Shown here piece after piece: positions 27,458 to 41,730 of a DNA stretch of 64,000 nt. Positions within the stretch are counted from its first letter, which is position 1. Each line of letters begins with the position of its first letter. The notes beneath the pieces are model-generated. The model had not been told where the DNA came from. It was given only the letters and a program-made list of their open reading frames with translations, and did no database searches. The position numbers and the translations under genes were made by a program. This stretch comes from Kineosporia mesophila (GTDB lineage: Bacteria; Actinomycetota; Actinomycetes; Actinomycetales; Kineosporiaceae): positions 186,001 through 250,000 of the forward strand of contig NZ_JAJOMA010000002.1 of NCBI RefSeq assembly GCF_021129235.1, in the 5' to 3' direction.

Positions 27458-28495
27458 ATGAACGCCGCTGTGCTGGCGTCGATCCCGAGCCCGGACCAGG
27501 GCGTCTGGCACCTGGGCCCACTGCCGCTGAGGGGCTATGCGCTCTGCATCCTCATCGGTATCGGCCTGGCGATCTGGACCGCCCAGGTGCGCTGGAAGGC
27601 GCGCGGGGGAGACCCCACGGTGGTGCTCGACATCGCCACCTGGGCCGTGCCTTTCGGGGTCGTCGGCGGTCGCCTCTACCACGTGATCACCTCGCCGCAG
27701 CAGTACTTCGGCGAGAACGGTGACCCGGTCAAGGCCCTGTTCATCTGGGAAGGCGGCCTGGGTATCTGGGGCGCCATCGCGCTGGGCGGTGTCGGCGCGT
27801 GGATCGGCTGCCGCCGCAGGGGAATCCGGCTGCCGGTGTTCGCCGACGCGCTGGCCCCCGGGCTGCTGTTCGCCCAGGCCTTCGGCCGCTGGGGCAACTG
27901 GTTCAACAACGAGCTCTACGGCAAGCCGCTGACCCAGGACAACCCGTTCGCCCTGAAGATCTACGAGTGGGACACCGGGGCCGGCCGCGCCATCCGCAAC
28001 GCCGCCGGAGACCCGGTGGTGAAGGGCTACTACGAGCCGACCTTCCTGTACGAGTGCGGCTGGAACATCCTCGCCGCGCTGTTCATCCTCTGGGTGGACC
28101 GCCGCTGGAAGCTGGGCCACGGAAGGGTCTTCGCGCTCTACGTGATGACCTACTGCATCGGGCGCGGATACATCGAGACCTTGCGCATCGACGAGGCGAA
28201 CCACATCCTAGGTCTGAGACTGAACGTGTGGACATCGATCCTTCTGTTCACCGGCAGCCTCGTCTACCTGATCATCTCGTCCCGGCTCCGGCCCGGTCGC
28301 GACACCACCCTGTACCGGAACCCGGCTCCCGAGGGCGGGCCCGTCGACGGGGATGCGACCACAAGCACGCCGGACGAGACCGTCACCGTGGGCGCGGACG
28401 CCGGTGAGAGCAAGAAGACCGAGGACCGGGCCAGGACCGACGGCAAGGACGCCGGCGACGAGGCCAGGGCCGCGGTACCGGAATCCGGCGCGTAA
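27458..28495 (+). CDS. lgt: Prolipoprotein diacylglyceryl transferase
   Basis: Transfers diacylglyceryl from phosphatidylglycerol to the lipobox Cys of prelipoproteins. 345 residues with about seven membrane helices, the Lgt signature FGRWGNWFNNELYG, the catalytic-region YHVITS with its His, and RGYIETLRID. A charged C-terminal extension of about 60 residues is typical of actinobacteria. GGAGG is 8 nt before the ATG. It serves lipoproteins such as the two solute-binding lipoproteins in this window. Same order (trpA-lgt) as in many actinobacteria. Confidence 0.96.
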   Translation: MNAAVLASIPSPDQGVWHLGPLPLRGYALCILIGIGLAIWTAQVRWKARGGDPTVVLDIATWAVPFGVVGGRLYHVITSPQQYFGENGDPVKALFIWEGGLGIWGAIALGGVGAWIGCRRRGIRLPVFADALAPGLLFAQAFGRWGNWFNNELYGKPLTQDNPFALKIYEWDTGAGRAIRNAAGDPVVKGYYEPTFLYECGWNILAALFILWVDRRWKLGHGRVFALYVMTYCIGRGYIETLRIDEANHILGLRLNVWTSILLFTGSLVYLIISSRLRPGRDTTLYRNPAPEGGPVDGDATTSTPDETVTVGADAGESKKTEDRARTDGKDAGDEARAAVPESGA

Positions 28496-28828
28496 ACCGG
28501 ATTGTTTGCGTGAGGGAACGGGTCTGCACCGTACGTCTTACGGCGAAACAGCCGTGAAACGAAGCTGATCGTCAGGTGACCGCCCGGCCCGGCATCGCCC
28601 CAGGTGAAGGGGGCATGATGGGACGGGAAAATCGGCGAAGTCGCAGGTTTCACAAAGGTTTCGAAATGCCGTACCGACCCGTTACAGTGTCGACAACCCG
28701 AGGGCCATAGGCGTCCCCCTGCGCGGATCATCTTTGCGGCTCGCTTGACCCTCATCGCGGTGATCATCGACATGGCACACGGGTCGTTACCCCGCTTCTG
28801 AGCCCCAAGCGACCACGAGGTGCAGATC
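28496..28828 (+). other. Gene-free leader region of gltB
   Basis: 333 nt without a convincing gene. A candidate -10 is TACAGT (28683-28688) in a relatively AT-rich stretch, which would leave a leader of about 135 nt. No riboswitch fold is recognised. Confidence 0.4.
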
Positions 28829-33380
<4,552 letters not shown>

Positions 33381-33388
<8 letters not shown>

Positions 33389-34838
33389 CCCGAGGGGGTT
33401 CCTCAACACCCGCCAGCGTGAGTTGCCGGTCCGCCGGCCCGTGCCGATCCGGCTGATGGACTGGAAAGAGGTCTACGAGTCCACCGACCAGGGGCAGTTG
33501 CAGCGCCAGGCCGGCCGGTGCATGGACTGCGGTATCCCGTTCTGTCACAACGGTTGTCCGCTCGGGAACCTGATTCCCGAGTGGAACGACCTGGTCTGGC
33601 GCGACGACTGGCGCGAGGCGATCGAGCGGCTGCACTCCACGAACAACTTCCCGGAGTTCACCGGCAAGCTCTGCCCGGCGCCCTGTGAGTCGTCCTGCGT
33701 GCTGGGCATCAACCAGCCCGCGGTGACGATCAAGCAGGTCGAGGTCACCACCATCGCCAGGGCCTTCGACAACGGCTGGGTGCAGCCGATGCCGCCCGAG
33801 CGCCTGACCGGGAAGACCGTGGCCGTGATCGGTTCCGGTCCGTCCGGACTGGCCGCCGCCCAGCAGCTCACCCGGGCCGGTCACACCGTGGCCGTGTACG
33901 AGCGGGCCGACCGGATCGGTGGGCTCCTGCGCTACGGGATCCCCGAGTTCAAGATGGAGAAGGCCGTCATCGACCGCCGTCTGGCGCAGATGGAGGCCGA
34001 GGGCACCCGGTTCCGCCCGGGTGTCAACGTCGGCACCGAGCTGACCGGCCAGCAGCTGCGCGACCGGTACGACGCGGTCGTCCTGGCGGTCGGTTCCACC
34101 ACGGCGCGCGACCTTCCCACCCCCGGGCGGGAACTCGGAGGTATCCACCAGGCCATGGAGTACCTGCCCCAGGCCAACCGGGTGGCGCTCGGCGAGGAGA
34201 TCGAGGGCCAGATCCGCGCCGACGGCCTCGACGTCGTCATCATCGGTGGCGGTGACACCGGCGCCGACTGCCTGGGCACCGCCCTGCGGCAGGGCGCGAA
34301 CTCGGTCACGCAGCTGGAGATCATGCCGCGCCCGACGCAGGAGCGTCCGACCGGTCAGCCGTGGCCGACCTACCCGATGCTCTTCCGTGTCGCCTCGGCG
34401 CACGAGGAGGGTGGCGAGCGGGTCTACGCGACCAGCACGCAGGAGTTCCTGAGCGACGAGAACGGTCGCGTGCGGGCGCTCAAGCTGGTCGAGGTGGAGT
34501 TCAAGGAGGGCCGGTTCACGCCGGTCGAGGGCTCCGAGCGGGAGATCCCGGCTCAGCTGGTGCTGCTCGCGATGGGCTTCACCGGCCCGGAGAAGCCCGG
34601 TCTGGTCGAGCAGCTGGGTGTCGATCTGGACCCGCGGGGCAACATCTCACGTGACAACGACTACATGTCGAGCGTGCCCGGGGTGTTCGTGGCCGGTGAC
34701 GCCGGCCGGGGTCAGTCGCTCATCGTCTGGGCGATCGCCGAGGGTCGCTCCTGCGCGGCCGGGGTGGACACCTGGCTGTCCGGATCCACCACGCTCCCCA
34801 CGGCCATCCCACCGACCGCCAGGCCGCTGACGGTCTGA
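33381..34838 (+). CDS. gltD: Glutamate synthase small subunit
   Basis: Passes electrons from NADPH through FAD and iron-sulfur clusters to GltB. 485 residues with N-terminal cluster cysteines [18 protein letters not shown] and [15 protein letters not shown]-binding [20 protein letters not shown]-binding [12 protein letters not shown] and the C-terminal [18 protein letters not shown]. The GTG start lies inside the last codons of gltB, with GGAGG 6 nt upstream, so translation is coupled. Confidence 0.97.
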
Positions 34839-34849
34839 CGGCCTGGCTG

Positions 34850-34891
34850 ACGCGTACCCCGGCACCCCTGGTGGGTGGCCGGGGTACGCGT
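34850..34891. terminator. Terminator after gltBD
   Basis: A 14-bp perfect stem (34850-34863 with 34878-34891, core GTACCCCGGC) and a 14-nt loop, 11 nt after the gltD stop. No U-run, as is common for stem-only actinobacterial terminators. Confidence 0.75.
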
Positions 34892-35008
34892 GTTCGTCCC
34901 CGGCGGTGCGTCTGCCGCCCGTCTACTGCCGGATGACCAGTGGATGAAGGTCTTTGCGACATCGGCAAGAGGCCGACCGGGGCATGAATCTCCCGCCGGG
35001 CTCCCGGC

Positions 35009-35014
35009 TAAGCT
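35009..35014 (+). promoter_or_regulatory. -10 box of leaderless pyk
   Basis: TAAGCT is 7 nt before the ATG start of pyk. Confidence 0.6.
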
Positions 35015-35021
35015 CTGTGAC

Positions 35022-36473
35022 ATGCGCCGCGCCAAAATGGTTTGCACTATGGGCCCGTCTACGCAAGGTCGTTTGGCAGAGTTCGTCGATGCCGGGATGG
35101 ATATCGCCCGGCTCAACCTCAGCCACGGCTCGTATGCGGACCACGAGAAGATGTACTCAGAGATCAGGGCTGCCGCCGAGGCCTCAGGCCGAGCGGTCGG
35201 GGTCATGGTCGATCTCCAGGGACCCAAGATCCGCCTCGGCAGGTTCGCCGACGGTCCGGTCACCCTGGTCAACGGGGCCGAGTTCACGATCACCACGGAC
35301 GACATCCTGGGTGACGTGAACCGGTGCTCCACCACGTACAAAGGCCTCCCCGGCGATGTGAAGGCCGGGGACGTCGTCCTGATCGACGACGGCAAGCTCA
35401 GCCTCCGGGTCAAGGAGGTCAAGGACAACGACGTCGTCCTGACGGTCGAGGTCGGTGGTAAGGCCTCGAACAACAAGGGCATCAACCTGCCCGGCACGCT
35501 GGTCAGCGTCCCGGCCCTGTCCGAGAAGGACAAGGAAGACCTGCGCTGGGGCCTGAAGCTCCGCGCCGACATGATCGCCCTGTCGTTCGTCCAGCGGGCC
35601 GCGGACATCGAGGACGTCCGCGTGATCATGGCGGAGGAAGGCGTCCGCCTCCCGATCATCGCCAAGATCGAGAAGCCGCAGGCGATCGAGAACCTGGACG
35701 AGATCGTCCGGGCCTCCGACGCGATCATGGTCGCCCGGGGCGACCTGGGCGTCGAGCTGCCCCTGGAAGACGTGCCGATCGTCCAGAAGCAGGCCGTCTC
35801 CCTGGCCCGTCGCCTGGCCAAGCCGGTCATCGTCGCCACCCAGGTGCTCGAGTCGATGATCGACATGCCGCGCCCGACCCGGGCCGAGGTGTCCGACTGC
35901 GCCAACGCTGTCCTCGACGGTGCCGACGCGGTGATGCTGTCCGGTGAGACCAGCGTGGGCAACTATGCGCTGGAGGCGGTCCAGACGATGGGCCGCATCA
36001 TCACCAGCACCGAGGACCACGGCCTGGAGCGGATCCCTCCGCTGGGCACGCAGCCGTCCACCACCGGTGGGGCCGTGACCCTGGCCGCCGCCACGGCCGG
36101 TCGCCTGCTGGGTGTGAAGTACCTGGTCACGTTTACCCAGTCGGGTGACAGCGCCCGCCGGATGGCCCGGCTGCGTTCGGCGATCCCGCTGCTGGCCTTC
36201 ACGCCCGACCCGGCCGTGCGCGCCCAGCTCACCCTGGTCTGGGGCGTGGAGACCTACCTCACCGACGTCGTCGAGCACACCGACGAGATGGTGCTCCAGG
36301 TCGACCAGGAACTGATGAAGTCGGGTAAGTGCTCCGAGGGCGACCTGGTCGTCATCGTGGCCGGTGCTCCTCCGGGCATCCCGGGCTCGCTCAACGCGAT
36401 GCGCGTGCACCGGATCGGTGACGCCGTCAGCGGTGTCGCCCCGGCCTACCGTCGCGCGTCGTCGAAGGCCTGA
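35022..36473 (+). CDS. pyk: Pyruvate kinase
   Basis: Last step of glycolysis: phosphoenolpyruvate plus ADP to pyruvate plus ATP. 483 residues: [25 protein letters not shown], the B domain (about 70-165), catalytic [14 protein letters not shown] and [12 protein letters not shown], with a C-terminal regulatory domain. The ATG 35022 is the family start; the frame upstream is not similar and contains the -10 box. Followed by a strong terminator shared with the tRNA gene. Confidence 0.97.
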   Translation: MRRAKMVCTMGPSTQGRLAEFVDAGMDIARLNLSHGSYADHEKMYSEIRAAAEASGRAVGVMVDLQGPKIRLGRFADGPVTLVNGAEFTITTDDILGDVNRCSTTYKGLPGDVKAGDVVLIDDGKLSLRVKEVKDNDVVLTVEVGGKASNNKGINLPGTLVSVPALSEKDKEDLRWGLKLRADMIALSFVQRAADIEDVRVIMAEEGVRLPIIAKIEKPQAIENLDEIVRASDAIMVARGDLGVELPLEDVPIVQKQAVSLARRLAKPVIVATQVLESMIDMPRPTRAEVSDCANAVLDGADAVMLSGETSVGNYALEAVQTMGRIITSTEDHGLERIPPLGTQPSTTGGAVTLAAATAGRLLGVKYLVTFTQSGDSARRMARLRSAIPLLAFTPDPAVRAQLTLVWGVETYLTDVVEHTDEMVLQVDQELMKSGKCSEGDLVVIVAGAPPGIPGSLNAMRVHRIGDAVSGVAPAYRRASSKA

Positions 36474-36517
36474 ACCACGGTGGCCTGATCCACGGTCCGA
36501 CCACGACTGGACATGCA

Positions 36518-36551
36518 TGAGGCCCGCTCCCCACGAGGGGAGCGGGCCTCA
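36518..36551. terminator. Bidirectional terminator between pyk and tRNA-Leu
   Basis: 15-bp perfect stem: TGAGGCCCGCTCCCC (36518-36532) with 36537-36551, loop ACGA. It ends 4 nt from the 3' end of the tRNA on the minus strand, so it serves both converging transcripts. Confidence 0.85.
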
Positions 36552-36555
36552 GCTG

Positions 36556-36638
36556 TGCCGAGTGCGGGATTCGAACCCGCACGCCCTTTCGGACGGAGCA
36601 TTTTGAGTGCTCTGTGTCTGCCATTCCACCAACCCGGC
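36556..36638 (-). tRNA. tRNA-Leu (anticodon CAA)
   Basis: Read on the minus strand. Acceptor GCCGGGT pairs with ACTCGGC (one G-T), anticodon stem GAGCA/TGCTC encloses loop CTCAAAA with anticodon CAA (UUG codon), a long variable arm CGTCC-GAAA-GGGCG marks class II, and the T arm is GCGGGTTCGAATCCCGC. The discriminator is A, as for all tRNA-Leu. CCA is not encoded. Length 83 nt. Confidence 0.95.
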
Positions 36639-36685
36639 AGGGGGCAGGGCGGGACGAAAGACCGCTCCGTTCCGCCGCGAGGGTG

Positions 36686-36691
36686 AGTTTA
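36686..36691 (-). promoter_or_regulatory. Candidate -10 box of tRNA-Leu
   Basis: TAAACT on the minus strand about 48 nt before the mature 5' end. No good -35 is visible. Confidence 0.4.
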
Positions 36692-36737
36692 ACGGAAGCC
36701 GGGCCGGGCGATGGGCCGGGCCGCCCGCGGCCCGAAC

Positions 36738-36785
36738 GGCTGACGTGACGGCTGACGTGACGGCTGACGTGACGGCTGACGTGAC
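36738..36785. repeat. 12-bp tandem repeat, four perfect copies
   Basis: GGCTGACGTGAC repeats four times without mismatch (36738-36749, 36750-36761, 36762-36773, 36774-36785), 55 nt before the pdtaR -10 box, outside any gene. Each unit contains TGACGT. Confidence 0.95.
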
Positions 36786-36840
36786 ACTGACCATGCCCGA
36801 CAGCTGCCGACCTGCTTGCTCCTGACGCCCTGTGGATAGC

Positions 36841-36846
36841 TACCCT
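36841..36846 (+). promoter_or_regulatory. -10 box of leaderless pdtaR
   Basis: TACCCT is 7 nt before the ATG of pdtaR. Confidence 0.6.
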
Positions 36847-36853
36847 GAGCTTT

Positions 36854-37528
36854 ATGACTGCTGGCGACTCATCCACTGAAACCACCCCGGACGGGTCCGG
36901 CCTGCTGGTGCCCGAGCCCAGCGCGGCCGACGTCCCCGCGCCGGCTGCTTCCAAGGAACGTACGGTTCTCGTCGCCGAGGACGAGGCCCTGATCCGGCTG
37001 GACATCGTCGAGATGCTCCGCGAGAACGGCTTCAACGTCGTGGCCGAGGCCGGCAACGGCGAGGAGGCCGTGCAGCTCGCCACGGAGCACAAGCCCGATC
37101 TGGTCGTGATGGACATCAAGATGCCCGTCCTCGATGGCATCTCCGCGGCCGAGCGCATCGTCAGCGCCCGGATCGCGCCGGTGGTGCTGCTGACGGCCTT
37201 CTCCCAGCGCGAGCTGGTCGAGCGGGCCCGGGACGCGGGCGCCATGGCCTACGTGGTCAAGCCCTTCACGGCCGCCGACCTGGTGCCCGCCCTGGAGATC
37301 GCGGCGAGCCGTCACGGCGAGCTGGCGGCGCTCGAGGCCGAGGTCGCCGACCTGGCCGAGCGTTTCGAGACCCGCAAGCTCGTCGACCGGGCCAAGGGCC
37401 TGCTCCAGACCAAGTACGGCCTGAGCGAGCCCGAGGCGTTCCGCTGGATCCAGAAGACCTCGATGGACAAGCGGCTCACCATGAAGGACGTGGCCTCTGC
37501 GGTCATCGCGTCCGGCACCGACGGCTGA
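36854..37528 (+). CDS. pdtaR: ANTAR-domain response regulator PdtaR
   Basis: 224 residues. After a 35-residue disordered head comes a receiver domain with acidic pocket VAEDEAL, phospho-acceptor Asp in VVMDIKMPVLDG, and VVKPF. A short coiled coil leads to a C-terminal ANTAR RNA-binding domain with KLVDRAKGLLQTKYGLSE and EAFRWIQKTSMDKRLTM. The family acts by antitermination on RNA after phosphorylation by PdtaS. The kinase gene is not adjacent, as in mycobacteria. Confidence 0.95.
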   Translation: MTAGDSSTETTPDGSGLLVPEPSAADVPAPAASKERTVLVAEDEALIRLDIVEMLRENGFNVVAEAGNGEEAVQLATEHKPDLVVMDIKMPVLDGISAAERIVSARIAPVVLLTAFSQRELVERARDAGAMAYVVKPFTAADLVPALEIAASRHGELAALEAEVADLAERFETRKLVDRAKGLLQTKYGLSEPEAFRWIQKTSMDKRLTMKDVASAVIASGTDG

Positions 37529-37637
37529 GGTCGGCCGACGGCAGGCGGGACACGCCCGGGCGTGCAGATCGCCCCGGTGACAATCCGTTTCCACCAGGTT
37601 CAAATCACGCGAGCGCCGACCACTCGGCGCAGAATTG

Positions 37638-37665
37638 GTCCCCGGGATCTTCCGATCCCGGGGAC
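37638..37665 (+). terminator. Intrinsic terminator downstream of pdtaR
   Basis: 12-bp perfect stem GTCCCCGGGATC (37638-37649) with 37654-37665, loop TTCC, followed by the pyrimidine-rich GTTCTGCTTT. Confidence 0.8.
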
Positions 37666-38002
37666 GTTCTGCTTTGCCCGCCCGTTAGGACACTTGAATT
37701 GATGGGATGAATAGGCTGTCCCCTGGGTGGTTGCCCGAACGGACTTTCAACCCGTCCTAAAAACCTTTGTTTCGGGCAGCTCAAAGAATTGCTCAAGCCG
37801 GAAACTCCCCGGAAACATGGGGACCCCCCTAAAGGTGTTCTGACCGAACACCATCCGCCAAAAGTGTCAAAGCGCCGGGAATCGTTGCCGAGCCTTGACC
37901 TTTGGCAAGAACAACCACCCTTCCGGCGTCACATCGCAGTGGTAATTTCCCCACCCATCAGCGTCAGAGCGATCGGCTCAGGCCGTGGGGAAGAGGTAGG
38001 AC
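37666..38002 (+). other. Gene-free leader region of the liv operon
   Basis: 337 nt, clearly more AT-rich than its surroundings. It holds a perfect 7-bp inverted repeat GGTGTTC-TGACC-GAACACC (37834-37852) and a TTGACC (37895-37900), but no convincing -10 at proper spacing. A promoter with operator is likely here. Confidence 0.45.
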
Positions 38003-39265
38003 ATGGGGAAACCGGTTCGCGCATTGGCCATCGTCGCGGTTGCCACGCTGGGCATTGCTGCATGTGGTGGCGGCTCGTCCGACGGGGCTGAGTCAGGTGG
38101 AGGCAAGACCCTGACCATCGCGACCGACCTCCCGCTGCAGGGAGCTTCGGCGGACGCCTCGACCGACACCAACAACATGATCGAGCTGTACCTGGAGTCG
38201 ATCGGCAACAAGGTCGGCGACTACACCATCAAGCTCGAGAAGTACGACAACTCCACGGCCACGGCCGGCCAGTGGGACGCCGCCACCTGTACGGCGAACG
38301 CCCAGAAGCACGTGGCCTCGGACACCGAGGTCGCGGTCATGGGTGAGTTCAACTCCGGCTGCTCGAAGCTCGAGGCCCCGGTGCTGAACCAGGACCCGAA
38401 CGGCCCGATGCTGCAGGTCTCGCACGCGGCCACCAACCCCGGCCTGACGAAGACCTGGGACCCGGGCGAGCCGGAGCTCTACGCGCCGAGCGGCAAGAAG
38501 AGCTTCGCCCGCGTGGTCACCACCGACGACTACCAGGGCACCGCGGCGGCCGACTTCGCCAAGGAAGACCTCAAGGTCACCAGCTGCTACATCCTGAACG
38601 ACAACCAGACCTACGGTCAGGGCATCGCGAAGGCCTTCCAGACGCAGGCCGAGAAGAACGGCATCAAGATCCTCGGTAACGAGGCGTACGACGAGAAGGC
38701 CCCGAACTACACGGCCCTGTTCCAGAAGATCAAGGGCATGAACCCCGACTGCATCTACGTCGGCGGCATCTACGACCTCAACGGTGGTCAGCTGCTGAAG
38801 GACAAGGTCTCGGTCCTCGGGGACAACGAGAAGGTCAAGTTCATGGTGCCGGACGGCTGGACCGGTTACCCGGCCCTGGACAAGCAGCCGCAGGCCGTCG
38901 GCCTCTACGCGACCTTCGCGGGCCTGGCCACCGAGCAGCTCCAGAAGCAGGGTGGCGCGGCCGCCGACCTGCTGAAGAAGTACGAGGCCAAGTACGGCCA
39001 GGGACCGCGCACCAGCTACGCGCTCTACGGCGTGGCCGGCGTCCAGGTCATCCTGGAGGCCATCAAGAACTCGGACGGCACCAAGAAGGGCGTCCGGGAC
39101 GCCGTGTTCGAGGGTGCGGGCGTGACCATCCCGGCGGCCGACTCGGCCACCGGTAAGGACATCAAGATCGACCCGGCCACCGGTGACACCACGGCCAAGG
39201 ACATCTCCGTGCTGCAGGAGAAGGACGGCGAGCAGAAGTTCCTCAAGGCTCAGCCGGTCGAGTAG
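38003..39265 (+). CDS. livK: Branched-chain amino acid ABC transporter, substrate-binding lipoprotein
   Basis: 420 residues. Lipoprotein signal with lipobox GIAAC (Cys21) and a Gly/Ser-rich linker, then a periplasmic-binding type I domain: LTIATDLPLQGASAD, VAVMGEFNSGCSKLEAP, and ARVVTTDDYQGTAAADF. AGGTAGGA precedes the ATG. First gene of a five-gene uptake operon. A strong hairpin directly after its stop may raise its mRNA level over the membrane genes. Exact ligand (Leu/Ile/Val or another) is inferred from family only. Confidence 0.94.
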   Translation: MGKPVRALAIVAVATLGIAACGGGSSDGAESGGGKTLTIATDLPLQGASADASTDTNNMIELYLESIGNKVGDYTIKLEKYDNSTATAGQWDAATCTANAQKHVASDTEVAVMGEFNSGCSKLEAPVLNQDPNGPMLQVSHAATNPGLTKTWDPGEPELYAPSGKKSFARVVTTDDYQGTAAADFAKEDLKVTSCYILNDNQTYGQGIAKAFQTQAEKNGIKILGNEAYDEKAPNYTALFQKIKGMNPDCIYVGGIYDLNGGQLLKDKVSVLGDNEKVKFMVPDGWTGYPALDKQPQAVGLYATFAGLATEQLQKQGGAAADLLKKYEAKYGQGPRTSYALYGVAGVQVILEAIKNSDGTKKGVRDAVFEGAGVTIPAADSATGKDIKIDPATGDTTAKDISVLQEKDGEQKFLKAQPVE

Positions 39266-39281
39266 TGACCTGACGTGCCAT

Positions 39282-39320
39282 CCGGGTGGGGGGTCTCCAG
39301 GACGGAGGCTCCCCACCCGG
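39282..39320 (+). promoter_or_regulatory. Intercistronic hairpin between livK and livH
   Basis: A 17-bp stem (39282-39298 with 39304-39320; two wobble pairs) with loop AGGAC, 16 nt after the livK stop. No U-tract, so it more likely stabilises the upstream message or attenuates partially than ends transcription. Confidence 0.7.
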
Positions 39321-39378
39321 TCCGCGTCAGGCTCCCAGTCCGCCCCGCACCCCTCGCCATCCGCGAAAAGAGCCATCC

Positions 39379-40428
39379 ATGACCCAAACCGCGATAGCCG
39401 CGTCCGAGGTGAAGCCACGACGGCTTCCTCGGGAGACCGCCGTATCGGCCCTGGGACTGCTGCTGGTCGCAGCCGTCGTCGTCTGGGTGCTGTATGAGGC
39501 GATCAAGAGTCCCCAGGAGTTCGCGTCCCTGATCGTCGCCGGAGCCGGCAACGGCGCGCTGTACGCGCTGATCGCCCTCGGCTACACGATGGTCTACGGC
39601 ATCATCGAGCTGATCAACTTCTCCCACGGCGACCTCTTCATGCTCGCCACGGTGCTCTCCGGCATCATCTGCGTGAGCCTGTTCAACGTCGACTCGTTCG
39701 GCTTCGGCGCGGTCGGTGCGGTGGCGCTGGCCCTGTTGATCTCGATGGCGGCGGCAGCCCTGGTGAACGTGGCCGCCGAGCGCGTGGCCTACCGCCGCTT
39801 GCGGCGGGCCCCCAAGCTGGCGCCCCTCATCACCGCGGTCGGCCTGAGCTTCATGTACCAGTGGTTCGGCCAGCGTCAGTTCATGACCGGCTCGGCACCG
39901 AAGCAGTGGTCGACGATGTTCGGCGACGACGGCTTCAACATCGGTGACGTCCGGGTGCCCTACACGACCGTCACCGTCATCGCCATCACCATCCCGCTGC
40001 TGCTCCTGATGGTCTACATCGTCCAGCGCACCCGGGCCGGCAAGGCGATGCGCGCCGTGGCCCAGGACCAGGACGCCGCCCGCCTGATGGGCATCGACGT
40101 CGACCGCACGATCACCTTCGTCTTCGCGCTCGGTGGCGGCCTGGCCGGCGCCGCCGGTCTGCTGTACCTGCAGTCCGTCGGCACGAGCAACTACAACCTG
40201 GGCTTCCGGCTCGGGCTGATCGCCTTCACCGCAGCGGTTCTCGGCGGCATCGGCAACCTTCAGGGCGCGGTGCTCGGGGGATTCCTGCTCGGCATCCTGT
40301 CCAGCCTGAACGACGGCATGCTCCTCGGCCAGCAGTGGTCGATGACCGTCGTGTTCACCGTCCTGATCCTGCTGATGGTGTTCAAGCCCGAGGGCATCCT
40401 GGGCTCGCCGACGACCGAGAAGGTGTAG
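39379..40428 (+). CDS. livH: Branched-chain amino acid ABC transporter permease LivH
   Basis: 349 residues, about eight membrane helices. Family motifs GAGNGALYALIALGYTMVYG, LINFSHGDLFML and MRAVAQDQDAARLMGID (the coupling loop to the ATPase) are clear. The ATG 39379 is used; the frame upstream lies in the intercistronic hairpin. Pairs with LivM. Confidence 0.95.
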   Translation: MTQTAIAASEVKPRRLPRETAVSALGLLLVAAVVVWVLYEAIKSPQEFASLIVAGAGNGALYALIALGYTMVYGIIELINFSHGDLFMLATVLSGIICVSLFNVDSFGFGAVGAVALALLISMAAAALVNVAAERVAYRRLRRAPKLAPLITAVGLSFMYQWFGQRQFMTGSAPKQWSTMFGDDGFNIGDVRVPYTTVTVIAITIPLLLLMVYIVQRTRAGKAMRAVAQDQDAARLMGIDVDRTITFVFALGGGLAGAAGLLYLQSVGTSNYNLGFRLGLIAFTAAVLGGIGNLQGAVLGGFLLGILSSLNDGMLLGQQWSMTVVFTVLILLMVFKPEGILGSPTTEKV

Positions 40429-40431
40429 CCG

Positions 40432-41730
40432 ATGTCGACCACAACTCCCGCCGCCCCGCCGGTGGTGAAACCCCCCGCTCCCAAGACCTCGTTCGCGTCC
40501 CGTTTCGGCTGGCCGCTCGGCTTCCTGATCCTCGCGATCGTGGTCTTCTCGTTCAACCAGTGGATCCTGCCGGAGACCAACGGCGACTTCCGCACCGGTT
40601 ACAACAACTGGCTCCCGATGACGGCCGTCAACGAGGCAGTCATCTGGGCGATCTTCGCGCTCGGCCTGAACATCGTGGTCGGTTACTCGGGTCTGCTCGA
40701 CCTGGGTTACGTGGCTTTCTGGGGTATCGGCGGCTACGTCGCCGGCTGGCTGATGGCACCGTTCGCCAACCAGGTCACCCCGGCCTGGGCCAACCTCAGC
40801 GTCAACATCTTCGGTCACCCGCTGCCCGGCCAGGACCGCGGTATCCACATCAACTTCTGGCTCGTGCTGATCATCGCGGCCCTGGTCTGCGCCCTGGCCG
40901 GCGTGATCATCGGGGCCCCGACCCTGCGGCTGAAGAGCGACTACCTGGCGCTCGTCACCCTGGGCTTCGGCGAGATCCTGCCGGAGGTCTTCCGCAACGG
41001 TGAGCACGTCGGCCCGGACGGCAAGTGGAACATCACCAACGGAACCAAGGGCATCACCGGTATCGACCAGATTCCGACCGGCCCGTTCCAGCTGATCCCG
41101 GGCGTGCCCGCGACCATCGGCACGTTCGACCTGACGTTCAAGTTCATCGTGTTCGCGTTCCTGCTCGCGGTGGCCATGTTCGTCTCGCTGCGCATCCGTG
41201 AGGGCCGGCTCGGCCGGGCCTGGCTGGCCATCCGTGAGGACGAGCTGGCCGCCAGCATGATGGGCGTGCCGCTGATGCGGATCAAGCTGTCCGCCTACGC
41301 GGTCGGCGCGGCCTTCGGCGGTATCGGTGGCGTCTGCTACGCCACGCACGTGGGTGGCGTGCTGGCCGACCGGTTCAACTTCTCGGTCTCCATCACGCTG
41401 CTCGCCATGGTCGTGCTCGGCGGCATGGGCAACGTCTGGGGCGTCACGGTCGGCGCCCTGGTGCTGGCCTGGATCAACTCCACCGGCCTGGCCCAGCTGG
41501 GCAACGTCTGGAACGACGCCACCGGCTCGAACGTGAACTTCGCGTCGCACAACTTCCTGATCTTCGGTGCGGTGCTGGTGCTGTTCATGCTGTTCCGGCG
41601 CGAGGGCCTGATCCCGGAGACCCGCACCAAGCAGGTGCTGCAGGAGCCCGAACGCGGCGAGATCGAGTCGCTGGGCGCCGAGATGGAAGGCACAGCCGAG
41701 AACACCGCGGCGGAGGGAACGAAGAAATGA
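40432..41730 (+). CDS. livM: Branched-chain amino acid ABC transporter permease LivM
   Basis: 432 residues, starting 3 nt after the livH stop. Membrane segments alternate with ALGLNIVVGYSGLLDLGYVAF, APTLRLKSDYLALVTLGFGE and the coupling-loop motif WLAIREDELAASMMGV. A charged tail of about 45 residues precedes the ATGA overlap with livG. A LivM of this length with a loop between first helices is usual in actinobacteria. Confidence 0.95.
   Translation: MSTTTPAAPPVVKPPAPKTSFASRFGWPLGFLILAIVVFSFNQWILPETNGDFRTGYNNWLPMTAVNEAVIWAIFALGLNIVVGYSGLLDLGYVAFWGIGGYVAGWLMAPFANQVTPAWANLSVNIFGHPLPGQDRGIHINFWLVLIIAALVCALAGVIIGAPTLRLKSDYLALVTLGFGEILPEVFRNGEHVGPDGKWNITNGTKGITGIDQIPTGPFQLIPGVPATIGTFDLTFKFIVFAFLLAVAMFVSLRIREGRLGRAWLAIREDELAASMMGVPLMRIKLSAYAVGAAFGGIGGVCYATHVGGVLADRFNFSVSITLLAMVVLGGMGNVWGVTVGALVLAWINSTGLAQLGNVWNDATGSNVNFASHNFLIFGAVLVLFMLFRREGLIPETRTKQVLQEPERGEIESLGAEMEGTAENTAAEGTKK

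Noticed and set aside
36738-36785. CRISPR array
   Set aside because: The 12-bp units are directly adjacent with no spacers.
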